From assembly GCA_003248395.1 (NCBI GenBank), contig QFNA01000043.1, positions 1 through 48,066 of the forward strand: DNA of 48,066 nt, in the 5' to 3' direction. Origin of the DNA: Citromicrobium sp. Its GTDB lineage: Bacteria > Pseudomonadota > Alphaproteobacteria > Sphingomonadales > Sphingomonadaceae. The notes under the pieces were generated by a model. That model was not told the origin of the DNA, did no database searches, and was given only the letters and a program-made list of their open reading frames with translations. The position numbers and the translations under genes are program-made. This document shows positions 32,884-40,740 of this stretch, in pieces. Numbering within the stretch: position 1 is the stretch's first letter; each line of letters begins with the position of its first letter.

Positions 32884-33213
32884 TTAAATGCCGAAGCTCG
32901 AGCCGCAACCGCAGCCCGCGGCTGCATTCGGGTTCTCGACCTTGAATGCCGACCCGCCGAGCGATTCGACGAAATCGACCGTGCTGCCGGCAACCAGATC
33001 GAGGCTCACCGGATCGACTACCAGCCTGACGCCGTCGGTTTCGCTGATGATATCCTCGTCGTCGGGTTCGCCCGAAAGGCCGAATTTGTACTGGAATCCG
33101 GAACATCCCCCGCCTTCGACCGACAGTCGCAGGATTGCAGGGCTCGACTGCTTCTTCGCGATCGATGCCACGCGCGCAGCCGCGGACGGTGTCAGGGTGA
33201 GCATTTTCGCCAT
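32884..33213 (-). CDS. erpA: Iron-sulfur cluster insertion protein ErpA
   Basis: A 109-residue A-type Fe-S carrier. The three conserved cysteines are C37 in GGGCSGFQY and C101/C103 in CGCGSSF. The segment VVDPVSLDLVAGSTVDFVE and NPNAAAGCGCG are typical of ErpA. The start MAKMLTLTPSA at 33213 was chosen over a longer frame that lacks conservation. It precedes xth; the CBS gene is 32 nt upstream. Confidence 0.92.
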   Translation of the reverse strand: MAKMLTLTPSAAARVASIAKKQSSPAILRLSVEGGGCSGFQYKFGLSGEPDDEDIISETDGVRLVVDPVSLDLVAGSTVDFVESLGGSAFKVENPNAAAGCGCGSSFGI

Positions 33214-33245
33214 GCTCGACCATATAGGGTCGGGCGAGGGCTCCC

Positions 33246-33677
33246 TCAAGCGGTCTGGATATAGCTCCGCAGTGCCTGGGCCTCGTCCCTGACTGCGTCG
33301 AAGCGCGATTTGACCAGATCGCCGATCGAGATGAAGCCGCACATCGTACTGTTTTCCATGACCGGCAGATGCCGGATCCGGCGCCTGGTCATCAGGCCCA
33401 GCGCTTCATCGACCTCGACGCTGCGGTCGACCGTGATGGCCGGCGAGGTCATGGCCTCTGCCAGAGGAAGATCGAGGCATGCGCGACCCTGGTCTGCCAG
33501 GCGATAGAGGACATCCCGTTCGGAAATAATGCCTGCAACAGCGCCCTCGGACATCACCGGCAGAGCACCGATCCGCTTGGCAGCGAGCAATTGCACTGCG
33601 TCGCCAACGGTTCGGTCGATGGCGATCGAGATGATTTCCGAACTGGCGCGACCCTCGATAAGCTTGCCGACATTCAT
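33246..33677 (-). CDS. CBS-domain protein (paired CBS)
   Basis: A 143-residue protein consisting almost entirely of two CBS motifs (about 8-62 and 72-130): VQLLAAKRIGALPVMSEG then IISERDVLYRL, and EALGLMTRRRIRHLPVMEN then FISIGDLVKSR. Such free-standing Bateman modules bind adenine nucleotides and act as energy sensors for partner proteins. The ATG at 33677 has GGGGAGAAG upstream. Its partner is unknown; no target is obvious nearby. Confidence 0.9.
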   Translation of the reverse strand: MNVGKLIEGRASSEIISIAIDRTVGDAVQLLAAKRIGALPVMSEGAVAGIISERDVLYRLADQGRACLDLPLAEAMTSPAITVDRSVEVDEALGLMTRRRIRHLPVMENSTMCGFISIGDLVKSRFDAVRDEAQALRSYIQTA

Positions 33678-33784
33678 GCACTTCTCCCCGGTTACACGGG
33701 ACAGGATGCCATGAATGCGGTCCGATTGCCAACTTTGGGCGAAAGCGCGTTGAAACCTGTCCGCGATGCGCCCAAGGATGGGCC

Positions 33785-34084
33785 ATGGCGCGCAAATCCC
33801 CCCTCGACGATCCCGAGCAGGCGGCGTTCGCCTGGGCCCGTTATCGGCGGATCATGCGTTTCATGCTGCTGCTGACCATCGCGGTTGTCGCAATCGCCAT
33901 GGTGTTTCTGTACAAGTTCAACGAAACCGCGTCGGCGCATTTCTTCATCGCGTCGGCGCTTGGCATTGGCTTCACGATGTTGCTGGCCGGCGCGCTCATG
34001 GGGCTTATTTTTCTGTCCTCGGGCACCGGCCATGACGAAGCGATCGAAGACCCCCTCGACGAAGACGGTCAGCGGAAACTCTAG
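33785..34084 (+). CDS. Small two-helix membrane protein
   Basis: A 99-residue inner-membrane protein with two predicted helices, FMLLLTIAVVAIAMVFLY and FFIASALGIGFTMLLAGALMGLIFL, a basic N-terminus (RYRRIMR) and an acidic C-terminal tail. It resembles short hypothetical proteins of sphingomonads. The gene converges with the broken ferredoxin gene (4-nt gap). I do not recognise a function. Confidence 0.75.
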   Translation: MARKSPLDDPEQAAFAWARYRRIMRFMLLLTIAVVAIAMVFLYKFNETASAHFFIASALGIGFTMLLAGALMGLIFLSSGTGHDEAIEDPLDEDGQRKL

Positions 34085-34088
34085 TCGC

Positions 34089-34381
34089 TCAACTCTCGCC
34101 GCTATCGCGTTCTTGGTCCGTGCCGCGAAGCCTGTATTCCTCCACCGGTACGCCTCCGATCAGGTGACGCTGGATAATCGCTTCGAGCACATCCTCGTTA
34201 CACGAATGGTACCAGACATTGTCGGGCCAGACGACCGCGACGGGCCCCTTGGCGCCTCGTGCGAGCAGCATTTCTGCTTCTCGCTGACCGCACACAGGAA
34301 GATCTGCCGCTCGACCCTTTCGCCACCGATCTTCGCCAGCGCCTTGCGAGCTTTGGCGAGTTCGCGCTCGGCCTTACTCAT
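34089..34381 (-). pseudogene. [2Fe-2S] ferredoxin (thioredoxin-fold), broken by deletion
   Basis: The N-terminal part (MSKAERELAKARKALAKIGG, then RQIFLCAVSEKQKCC) and the C-terminal part (GPVAVVWPDNVWYHSC, then HLIGGVPVEEYRL) are both recognisable as a thioredoxin-like [2Fe-2S] ferredoxin, but they are in different frames. Between the two cysteines of KCC and GAKGPVAVV about 30-35 codons usual for the family are missing, including the CLxxC ligands of the cluster. The junction is near 34250-34266. The span of 293 nt is not a multiple of three. The start overlaps the end of the S9 peptidase gene. As written it cannot encode a working ferredoxin. Confidence 0.8.
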
Positions 34382-36307
34382 CCGGTTTCAACCAGCGGTC
34401 GAGCCATGCGAAAACCGTATTGTGCCACTGGAGCGAATTCTTCGCGCCGAGCACCCAGTGATTTTCTTCCGGGAAGACCAGCAACTGGCTGGGAATGCCC
34501 TTTTCCTGCAGGACGGTGAAACTGGCGAGGCCTTGCGTATAGGGCACGCGGAAATCCTTTTCGCCCGTGATCACGAGCATGGGTGTTTTCCACTTGTCGA
34601 TGTGATTGACCGGGTTCCACTGCTCGTACAGCTCTTTCTGATCGGCGTAGGATCCGCCAAAATCCCACCGCGGAAACCAGAGTTCTTCGGTGGTGTAATA
34701 GAAGCTGCGCATGTCGAAGAGGCCGTCATGCTGCACCAGGCAATCGAACCGGTCAGGCCAGTTTCCGGCGATCCAGTTCATCATGTACCCGCCATAGCTG
34801 GCACCCATCGCGCACGCCCGCGAACCGTCGATCTGCGGATCCAGCCGCAGCGCGGCTTCGAGACCCTTCTGCAAATCGATCAGCGGCTTGCCGCCCCAGT
34901 CGCGATTGATGCTGTCGGTGAAGGCCTGCCCATATCCGGTGCTTCCGTGGAAATCGACCGAGATGACAGCGTAACCCTGGCTTGCGAGAACGCGCGGATT
35001 CCAGCGCGTCGACCATTGCCCCCATACGGTGTCGCCTTCAGCCCCTTCGAAACTAAATCGTTCGACTGTCACCGGGGCCAGCGCGCCCATCTGCTCGCTC
35101 GCCACCTGCGACAGCGGCTTCGCCTGCTGCCATGCTTGCGACAGATATAGTTCTGGCGGCGCGCCGATTGAATCGCGCGTAAACAGCAGCCTGTTGCCAT
35201 GCGTCGGCGTGACATTGCCGAGATGCGCTTCATGACCGGCCATCAGGTCGAGCTTCTCGACCGCGCCGCTTTGCGGGTCGATGCGAAACGCGTCGTCGTG
35301 CCGGTCTGCAAGTCACGCAGCATGACCACCTGCCGATCGGCCTCGTAGGTCGGGCGCGCCATGGCGACATAGGCGAGATACTGCCCGTTCGGCGATGGCG
35401 TCGGCAGGGCATCGAGCGCCTGGTTTGCGGCGGTTACGTTCGTCGGCGCTCCGCCCGACAGATCGGAAAACCAGATATCGAGATTGGTGGAGTAGGGCTC
35501 GGCCCGGCCAGCCTCGCGCGCGGTGAAATAGACGCCGGACCCGTCGGGTGCCCAGGCCACGTCCTCCGTTCCGCCGAACGGCGCGGTCGGCGTATCGCCG
35601 GTGGGACCGCCGGCGCCGAGCGGGCCGTCGAGCGGGATGCCAGTGCCCGATGCGCGGCCATTGCGAAGCGGCAGCACGAAAACGCGGCTCAGTGTGCCGG
35701 GCGTTTCCCAATTGTCCCAATGGCGATAGAGACCGCCATCACCTTCATACAGACGGCCATCGCCTGGACCCGGCAGGTAACCCTTTGCACTGTCGTTGCA
35801 ATCCAGCTGCGTGCAGCTGCGCGCGACATCGGTCCAGATGGCAATCCTGCTGCCGTCCTTGGCGACGGTGAAGCCATTTACGCCGCGGGCAATATCGGTG
35901 ACCTGGACCTTGCCGGATACGCGGCCATTGGGTGCAATGCGCGCGCGCCAGACCTGGCTTGTCGCATCGGTGCCGCCGTCGGCATCGTCCGCCAGGAAAT
36001 ACAGCCAGCCGTCGCCTTCGAAACGCGCATCGCTTCCCTCGAGGTTCAAGCGGACGGGCGCGGCATCTTCCTGCACCAGTGAGCGCAGCCACAGCGTACT
36101 CTTGCGCTCGTAAGTCTGGGGATCGGTGGTCGTCACCGAATAGACCGCCAGATTGCCTTCCGGATCGATCGACGGACTGCCCAGCCGCGGCATCGTGACC
36201 AGATCCTGCGCGGTCATCGGCGCCGCCTCCGGTTGCGCGGCAAGCGGCGAGGCAACAAGCGCAAGTGCGCTGGCGAGCGGGAATGCAACCCTGATGCGTG
36301 CTGTCAT
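34374..36307 (-). pseudogene. S9-family prolyl oligopeptidase, two deletions and a frameshift
   Basis: An exported serine peptidase gene. The N-terminal part has a signal peptide (MTARIRVAFPLASALALVASP, cleavage after LAAQ) and beta-propeller blades (LGSPSIDPEGNLAVYSVTTT, WAPDGSGVYFT). The C-terminal hydrolase part has the nucleophile GASYGGYM, the aspartate block TGEKDFRVPY and the histidine in ENHWVLG. Break 1, near 35284-35292: RDLQTGTTTR is followed out of frame by RIDPQSGAVEKLDLM; about 35 codons seem lost. Break 2, near 35012-35019: GDTVWGQ joins WSTRWNPR; relatives have about 28 more residues there, including the HGGP oxyanion motif. The total span of 1934 nt is not a multiple of three. 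Confidence 0.82.
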
Positions 36308-36348
36308 GGACCGGTGGATTAGCGCGCCAGCGCGGCAAAGGGTAGGGG

Positions 36349-36825
36349 TCAGCTACGCTTTCCCGCAATTCGCGCGATTTCCGCCTTCACCATTTGCTCG
36401 ACCATGCCCGGAAGGTTGTCATCCAGCCATTGCGCGAGCATCGGGCGGAGCATGTCTCGCACCAGACCTTCGAGCGAAGTCTCGCCCTGCCGGACGATCT
36501 GCGGCTGCTTGCCGGGCTGCGACATCATGGCGAGTGCCGCGAAATTCTCGCGCATCGCGTCGCGGGTATCGCCCCGGGTCAGCGCATCCGCGTCGTCGTC
36601 GAGTGCGTCGTTCGCCTCATCTGCCGGACCGTCGTCCAGCTCGCCGCTGAGCTCGAGCACTTCGTCCACCTCCTCGGCATTGGCAGGTTCGACCGGCTGC
36701 TCATCGAGCCTCTGGCGCTGGCGGCGTTGCGAAATCAGGTCGTCGCGCTCGCGCGAATCGCGAGCGATCACTTTCTTGATCGATTCGAGGATGTCCTCCA
36801 CCGAGGATTCGCCGTGGTTGCTCAT
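36349..36825 (-). CDS. PopZ-like DUF2497 protein
   Basis: A 158-residue acidic protein of the DUF2497 family, to which the Caulobacter polar organiser PopZ belongs. The N-terminal helix SVEDILESIKKVIARDS and the C-terminal helices LEGLVRDMLRPMLAQW and DDNLPGMVEQMVKAEIARI are the conserved parts; the middle is acidic and disordered (residues about 40-90). PopZ forms condensates at the pole and binds ParB-parS. Its location 10 kb from oriC and near parAB supports that role by context. It follows tolC by 51 nt on the same strand. Confidence 0.8.
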   Translation of the reverse strand: MSNHGESSVEDILESIKKVIARDSRERDDLISQRRQRQRLDEQPVEPANAEEVDEVLELSGELDDGPADEANDALDDDADALTRGDTRDAMRENFAALAMMSQPGKQPQIVRQGETSLEGLVRDMLRPMLAQWLDDNLPGMVEQMVKAEIARIAGKRS

Positions 36826-36876
36826 TGTGCGGCCCCTAAATGCCCGTTCTGCCGTCCCGATTCGGGATGGTTGGCG

Positions 36877-38382
36877 TTATAAGCCTGAATCGAGCGCCGT
36901 GTCAGCATCGCTGGGGATGCTCGCATCGGGTGCCGGAACATCGACCGTGCGCGGCGATTGCGTGACGGGATCGGGATCGCGCTGCCAGTCCCAGATGATA
37001 CCGTCGACGCGCTCGTAATTCTCGATCGGATCATACAGCACGCCTTCGCCTGCGAGCCCGAGATCGCGTGCCTCCGCACGGCCCATGGCTGCGAGCAGGG
37101 AGAAGCCCGCGACATAGGCGTTGCGGCGCGCGGTCACGAGTTCGACGCGGGTATTCAGGAGTTCCTGTTCGGCGTTGAGCACGTCGAGAATGGTGCGGTT
37201 GCCGATGGAATTTTCCGCCCGCACGCCTTCCAGACTGAGCTCTGCAGCGGACACAGCCGTCTGCGAGCTCTCGATGATGGCCAGCGACGCCTGCCAGCTC
37301 GACCATGCGGAGCGGACCTGCGCGATCACATCGCGTTCGGCCGCGATAACTGTCTCCAGCGCTGCCGAGGCGCGGGCCTGAGCCTGCCGCTGCTGCGCAG
37401 CGACGCGGCCGCCCTGGAACAAGGGCACGCGCAGCGACACGCCGGCCTGCAAGCCGCTGCTGACCTGCGAGCTGGGAACGACGACGAGCGGATCTTCCGG
37501 ATCGACCGAATCGGGCAGGCTGCCGAGGTAATTCTGATAATCGTACCCGGTGAACACCGACACGCGCGGCAGGCGCCCGGACCCTGCGACGTCGATATCG
37601 TAACCCGCTGCTTCGGCCTGTTCGCGCGCGGCAATCAGGTCGGGATTGTTCTCCAGCGCCACATCGACCGCGGTCGGGGCGTCAGGCGGCAGGCCGGGAA
37701 GGGGCGGGGGTGGTTGCAGATCGTCCGGCGCCTCCCCGACCAGCGCGATGTAGTCTTCGCGGGCCGCAATGAGGTTCGCCTGCGCGCTGCGCAAGTCGCT
37801 TTGCGCGAGCGCCAGCCGTGCCTCCGACTGTGCCACATCGGTGCGGGTGAGGTCGCCGATTTCGTACCGATCGCTGGTCGCCTGGGTGCTGACGCTGAGC
37901 ACGTCCACCTGGTTCGCCGACAGCGCCACCAGGGCCTGCCCGCGCAGCACGTCCATGTAGGCTGCCACGACCTGCGTGAAGATCGCGCTTTCGGTTCCGC
38001 GCAGATCGGCCCTGCCCGCCTCAACGCGCTCTTCTGCGGCGCGCACCGCATTCTTGACTGCGCCGCCTGAATAGATCGGCACCGACAGGTCTAGACCCGC
38101 GTTTATGGCACGGTCGGGCGAGAGGAAACTCGACGAACTTTGCTTCAGGAACTCCGTGTAGGTCCCATTGCCCTCGACGCTCGGCAGGCCGGAAGCCCGT
38201 TCGATCGGCACATTCTCGTCGGTCGCGCGCAATTGCGCCCGCGCCGATGCCAGCGTCGGATTGTTGAGATAGGCTTCGGTCAAAGCCTCCTGCAGCGTGT
38301 CTGCGCGCGTCGGTGTGGCCGCGGCCAAGGCAAGGAAGCTGGCCCCGATGGCAAGGCTGCGGGACACTCGCGCGCGCGTCAT
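36877..38382 (-). CDS. tolC: TolC-family outer membrane efflux protein
   Basis: A 501-residue outer-membrane channel for tripartite efflux or type I secretion. A signal peptide (SLAIGASFLALAAATPTRA) precedes the first repeat: TLQEALTEAYLNNPTLASAR, AQLRATDENVPIERASGLP. Two OEP repeats follow with long helices; the second includes VDVALENNPDLIAAREQAEA and PLFQGGRVAAQQRQAQAR. The C-terminal RTILDVLNAEQELLNTRVEL is typical. The ATG at 38382 has TGGAG upstream, inside the end of the PCMT-like gene, so the two are coupled. Length is normal. Confidence 0.94.
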   Translation of the reverse strand: MTRARVSRSLAIGASFLALAAATPTRADTLQEALTEAYLNNPTLASARAQLRATDENVPIERASGLPSVEGNGTYTEFLKQSSSSFLSPDRAINAGLDLSVPIYSGGAVKNAVRAAEERVEAGRADLRGTESAIFTQVVAAYMDVLRGQALVALSANQVDVLSVSTQATSDRYEIGDLTRTDVAQSEARLALAQSDLRSAQANLIAAREDYIALVGEAPDDLQPPPPLPGLPPDAPTAVDVALENNPDLIAAREQAEAAGYDIDVAGSGRLPRVSVFTGYDYQNYLGSLPDSVDPEDPLVVVPSSQVSSGLQAGVSLRVPLFQGGRVAAQQRQAQARASAALETVIAAERDVIAQVRSAWSSWQASLAIIESSQTAVSAAELSLEGVRAENSIGNRTILDVLNAEQELLNTRVELVTARRNAYVAGFSLLAAMGRAEARDLGLAGEGVLYDPIENYERVDGIIWDWQRDPDPVTQSPRTVDVPAPDASIPSDADTALDSGL

Positions 38383-38383
38383 C

Positions 38384-38974
38384 CTAGAAACTCCACGCCT
38401 CCGCCCTGTCGAACGCGCCCAGCCTGGGAATACCCATCTCTCCGAGCGGTAGCAAAGCAACCGCCTTGCCCGATTTCCGGCCTGCAGCAAGCCGTGTGAC
38501 GCCGCGTTCGACCAGTCCGGTGACGAGCCGCCCCTCGTCTTCGAGAAGCTTGGCGACACCCGCGGGCACGTGTTCGATCGCGCCGTCGATCAGAATGAGC
38601 GAGTATTTGCCGCGCGTCTTAACCTCCACGGCCTTTTCGGGTGAAATGACATCGATCTTGGCCACCAGCGGCTCGATCAAGGCAGGCAAATATCCGCTGC
38701 CGCCATCGACGATCAGAACCCTGTCGGTCAAAACCGGCTGCGCCTCGGCCAGCATCGCACCGTGGAACAGGGGCGCAGCGAGGAAGCCGCCGGTTTCGAG
38801 CCGTATGGCACGATCGACATAGGCTGTTCCGCGTGCCGCTTCGGGGACGTAATCTTCGCGCGGAACGGTGCCCATGCGGTCGAGGACGAATGCGTCGTTG
38901 ACGCCGCTCGTGCGAAGCTGGCTGTCGATCATCGCCTTGCGCGCAGCGGAATGGTCGGGCCGTGTCTGTGTCAT
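38384..38974 (-). CDS. Protein-L-isoaspartate O-methyltransferase-like protein
   Basis: A 196-residue member of the PCMT family as found upstream of tolC in alphaproteobacteria. The N-terminal AMIDSQLRTSGVNDAFVLDR and REDYVP are conserved, but the SAM-binding loop (IVDGGSGYLPALIEP) deviates from the usual DxGxGxGY, and the catalytic region is reduced; true repair activity is therefore doubtful. It ends GIPRLGAFDRAEAWSF. The ATG at 38974 is chosen; 38986 is possible. A predicted promoter lies just upstream and tolC starts 1 nt after its stop. Confidence 0.82.
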   Translation of the reverse strand: MTQTRPDHSAARKAMIDSQLRTSGVNDAFVLDRMGTVPREDYVPEAARGTAYVDRAIRLETGGFLAAPLFHGAMLAEAQPVLTDRVLIVDGGSGYLPALIEPLVAKIDVISPEKAVEVKTRGKYSLILIDGAIEHVPAGVAKLLEDEGRLVTGLVERGVTRLAAGRKSGKAVALLPLGEMGIPRLGAFDRAEAWSF

Positions 38975-38998
38975 TGTCGTCTTCATGTTTCCGCACAC

Positions 38999-39019
38999 TG
39001 TATTACATCAACAATACGG
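38999..39019. promoter_or_regulatory. Putative operator TGTATTA-N6-CAATACGG, copy 2
   Basis: This 21-nt element has the same outer 15 bases and spacing as the copy at 6935-6955, and holds the inverted repeat GTATT-N8-AATAC. It overlaps the predicted -10 element of the PCMT-tolC operon. Regulation of both promoters by the same protein is inferred. Confidence 0.4.
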
Positions 39020-39027
39020 CATTTCAA
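39000..39027 (-). promoter_or_regulatory. Putative promoter of the PCMT-tolC operon
   Basis: On the minus strand TTGAAA (complement of 39022-39027) and TAATAC (complement of 39000-39005) are separated by 16 nt, 25 nt upstream of the chosen start. The operator-like palindrome overlaps the -10 element. Confidence 0.5.
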
Positions 39028-39134
39028 GCATCGGTTGCCTTAGGCGCAAGGACCGTTGCGGCCAAGCGCTTTGACCGATTGCATCGAACGCGCGTAACGG
39101 GGAGCACAAATCTGCAACATGGGAATGCGCGGCG

Positions 39135-40658
39135 ATGAGCGACATGACAGTCATCCGGGAAGAAGATCTGATCGAGAGCGTCAAGGATGCGCTCCAGTAC
39201 ATATCCTACTATCATCCGATGGATTACATCCGTGCGCTGGGCAAGGCTTACGAGGCGGAGAAAGGCCCGGCGGCAAAGGACGCGATCGCGCAGATCCTCA
39301 CCAACAGCCGCATGTGTGCAGAGGGGCATCGTCCGATCTGTCAGGACACCGGCATCGTCAACGTGTTCGTCAAATGGGGCATGGACTGCCGGCTGGATTC
39401 ACGATGGTCGCTCCAGGAGGTCGTCGACGAGGGTGTGCGACAGGCCTACAATCACCCGGACAACAAGCTCCGCGCCTCGATCCTCGCCGATCCGGCCTTT
39501 ACCCGCCGTAACACGCGCGACAACACACCCTGCGTGCTCTCGGTCGAAATGGTGCCCGGCAATACGCTCGACATCGACGTCGCTGCGAAGGGCGGCGGCA
39601 GCGAGAACAAGTCCAAGTTCAAGATGATGAACCCTTCGGACAACATCGTCGACTGGGTGGTCGAGCAATTGCCCAGCATGGGGGCGGGCTGGTGTCCCCC
39701 GGGCATGCTTGGAATCGGCATTGGCGGCACGGCCGAACATTGCATGAAACTTGCGAAGCTCAGCCTCATGGAGCCCATCGATATGGGCCAGTTGAAAGAG
39801 CGCGGCGCGCAGACCGATCTCGAACAGCTGCGGATCGATATTTTCGACGCGGTGAATGCGCAGGGTATCGGCGCGCAAGGCCTAGGCGGGCTGTCGACCG
39901 TGCTCGACGTGAAAATTCTCGACGCACCCTGTCATGCCGCGGGCAAGCCGGTGGCGATGATCCCCAATTGCGCGGCCACGCGCCACGCCCACTTTACGCT
40001 CGACGGGTCCGGCCCCGCGTATCTGGAGCCGCCGAAGCTCGATGATTATCCGCAGGTGACATGGCAACCCGACAGCGCAGCGAAGCGCGTCGATCTCGAC
40101 AATCTGACGCCTGAAGAGGTGGCGGGCTGGGAACATGGCGATCGCCTGTTGCTGTCGGGCAAGATGCTGACCGGCCGCGACGCGGCGCACAAGCGGATCC
40201 AGGACATGCTGGACAAGGGCGAGGAGCTGCCGGTCGAATTCAGGGGACGGGCGATCTATTACGTCGGACCCGTCGATCCCGTGATGGGCGAGGTCGTCGG
40301 CCCCGCCGGCCCGACCACTGCCACGCGGATGGACAAATTCACCGAAATGATGCTCGACCTCGGCCTGCTCGCCATGATCGGCAAGGCCGAACGCGGGCAC
40401 GACGCCGTCGAGATCATCAGCCGGTTCAAGGTTGCCTATCTCATGGCCACCGGCGGCGCTGCCTATCTGGTGAGCCGCGCGATCAAGGGCGCACAAGTCG
40501 TCGCCTTCGAAGACCTTGGTATGGAGGCGATCTACGAATTCGAAGTGCAGGACATGCCCGTCACCGTCGCCGTCGACAGCCGCGGCAATAATGTCCACAC
40601 GCTCGCCCCTGCAGAATGGCGGAAACGGATCGCCGCAGGCGAGGTCGAACCCGCCTGA
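39135..40658 (+). CDS. fumA: Class I (iron-sulfur) fumarate hydratase
   Basis: A 507-residue [4Fe-4S] enzyme of the TCA cycle that interconverts fumarate and malate. Conserved blocks include RPICQDTGIVNVFVKWG with the first cluster cysteine, ENKSKFKMMNP, AGWCPPGMLGIGIGGT, NCAATRHAHFTLDGSG, and the C-terminal beta-like domain VGPVDPVMGEVVGPAGPTT. The ATG at 39135 fits; the upstream 108 nt hold no clear promoter. Length is normal for the fused alpha-beta form. Confidence 0.95.
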   Translation: MSDMTVIREEDLIESVKDALQYISYYHPMDYIRALGKAYEAEKGPAAKDAIAQILTNSRMCAEGHRPICQDTGIVNVFVKWGMDCRLDSRWSLQEVVDEGVRQAYNHPDNKLRASILADPAFTRRNTRDNTPCVLSVEMVPGNTLDIDVAAKGGGSENKSKFKMMNPSDNIVDWVVEQLPSMGAGWCPPGMLGIGIGGTAEHCMKLAKLSLMEPIDMGQLKERGAQTDLEQLRIDIFDAVNAQGIGAQGLGGLSTVLDVKILDAPCHAAGKPVAMIPNCAATRHAHFTLDGSGPAYLEPPKLDDYPQVTWQPDSAAKRVDLDNLTPEEVAGWEHGDRLLLSGKMLTGRDAAHKRIQDMLDKGEELPVEFRGRAIYYVGPVDPVMGEVVGPAGPTTATRMDKFTEMMLDLGLLAMIGKAERGHDAVEIISRFKVAYLMATGGAAYLVSRAIKGAQVVAFEDLGMEAIYEFEVQDMPVTVAVDSRGNNVHTLAPAEWRKRIAAGEVEPA

Positions 40659-40740
40659 CCGGCGCGCGCTTCGACCAACGCCCGCGACGAATCGACCGCC
40701 GCGCTTTCCTTCGGCGGGCGATCGTCGCAATACTCCGCCG

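Noticed and set aside
913..35292. Idea that the gaps in rho, hemB and others reflect introns, bypassing or inserted elements
   Set aside because: These are losses, not insertions: the missing blocks are absent from the sequence, so translational bypassing or splicing cannot restore them.
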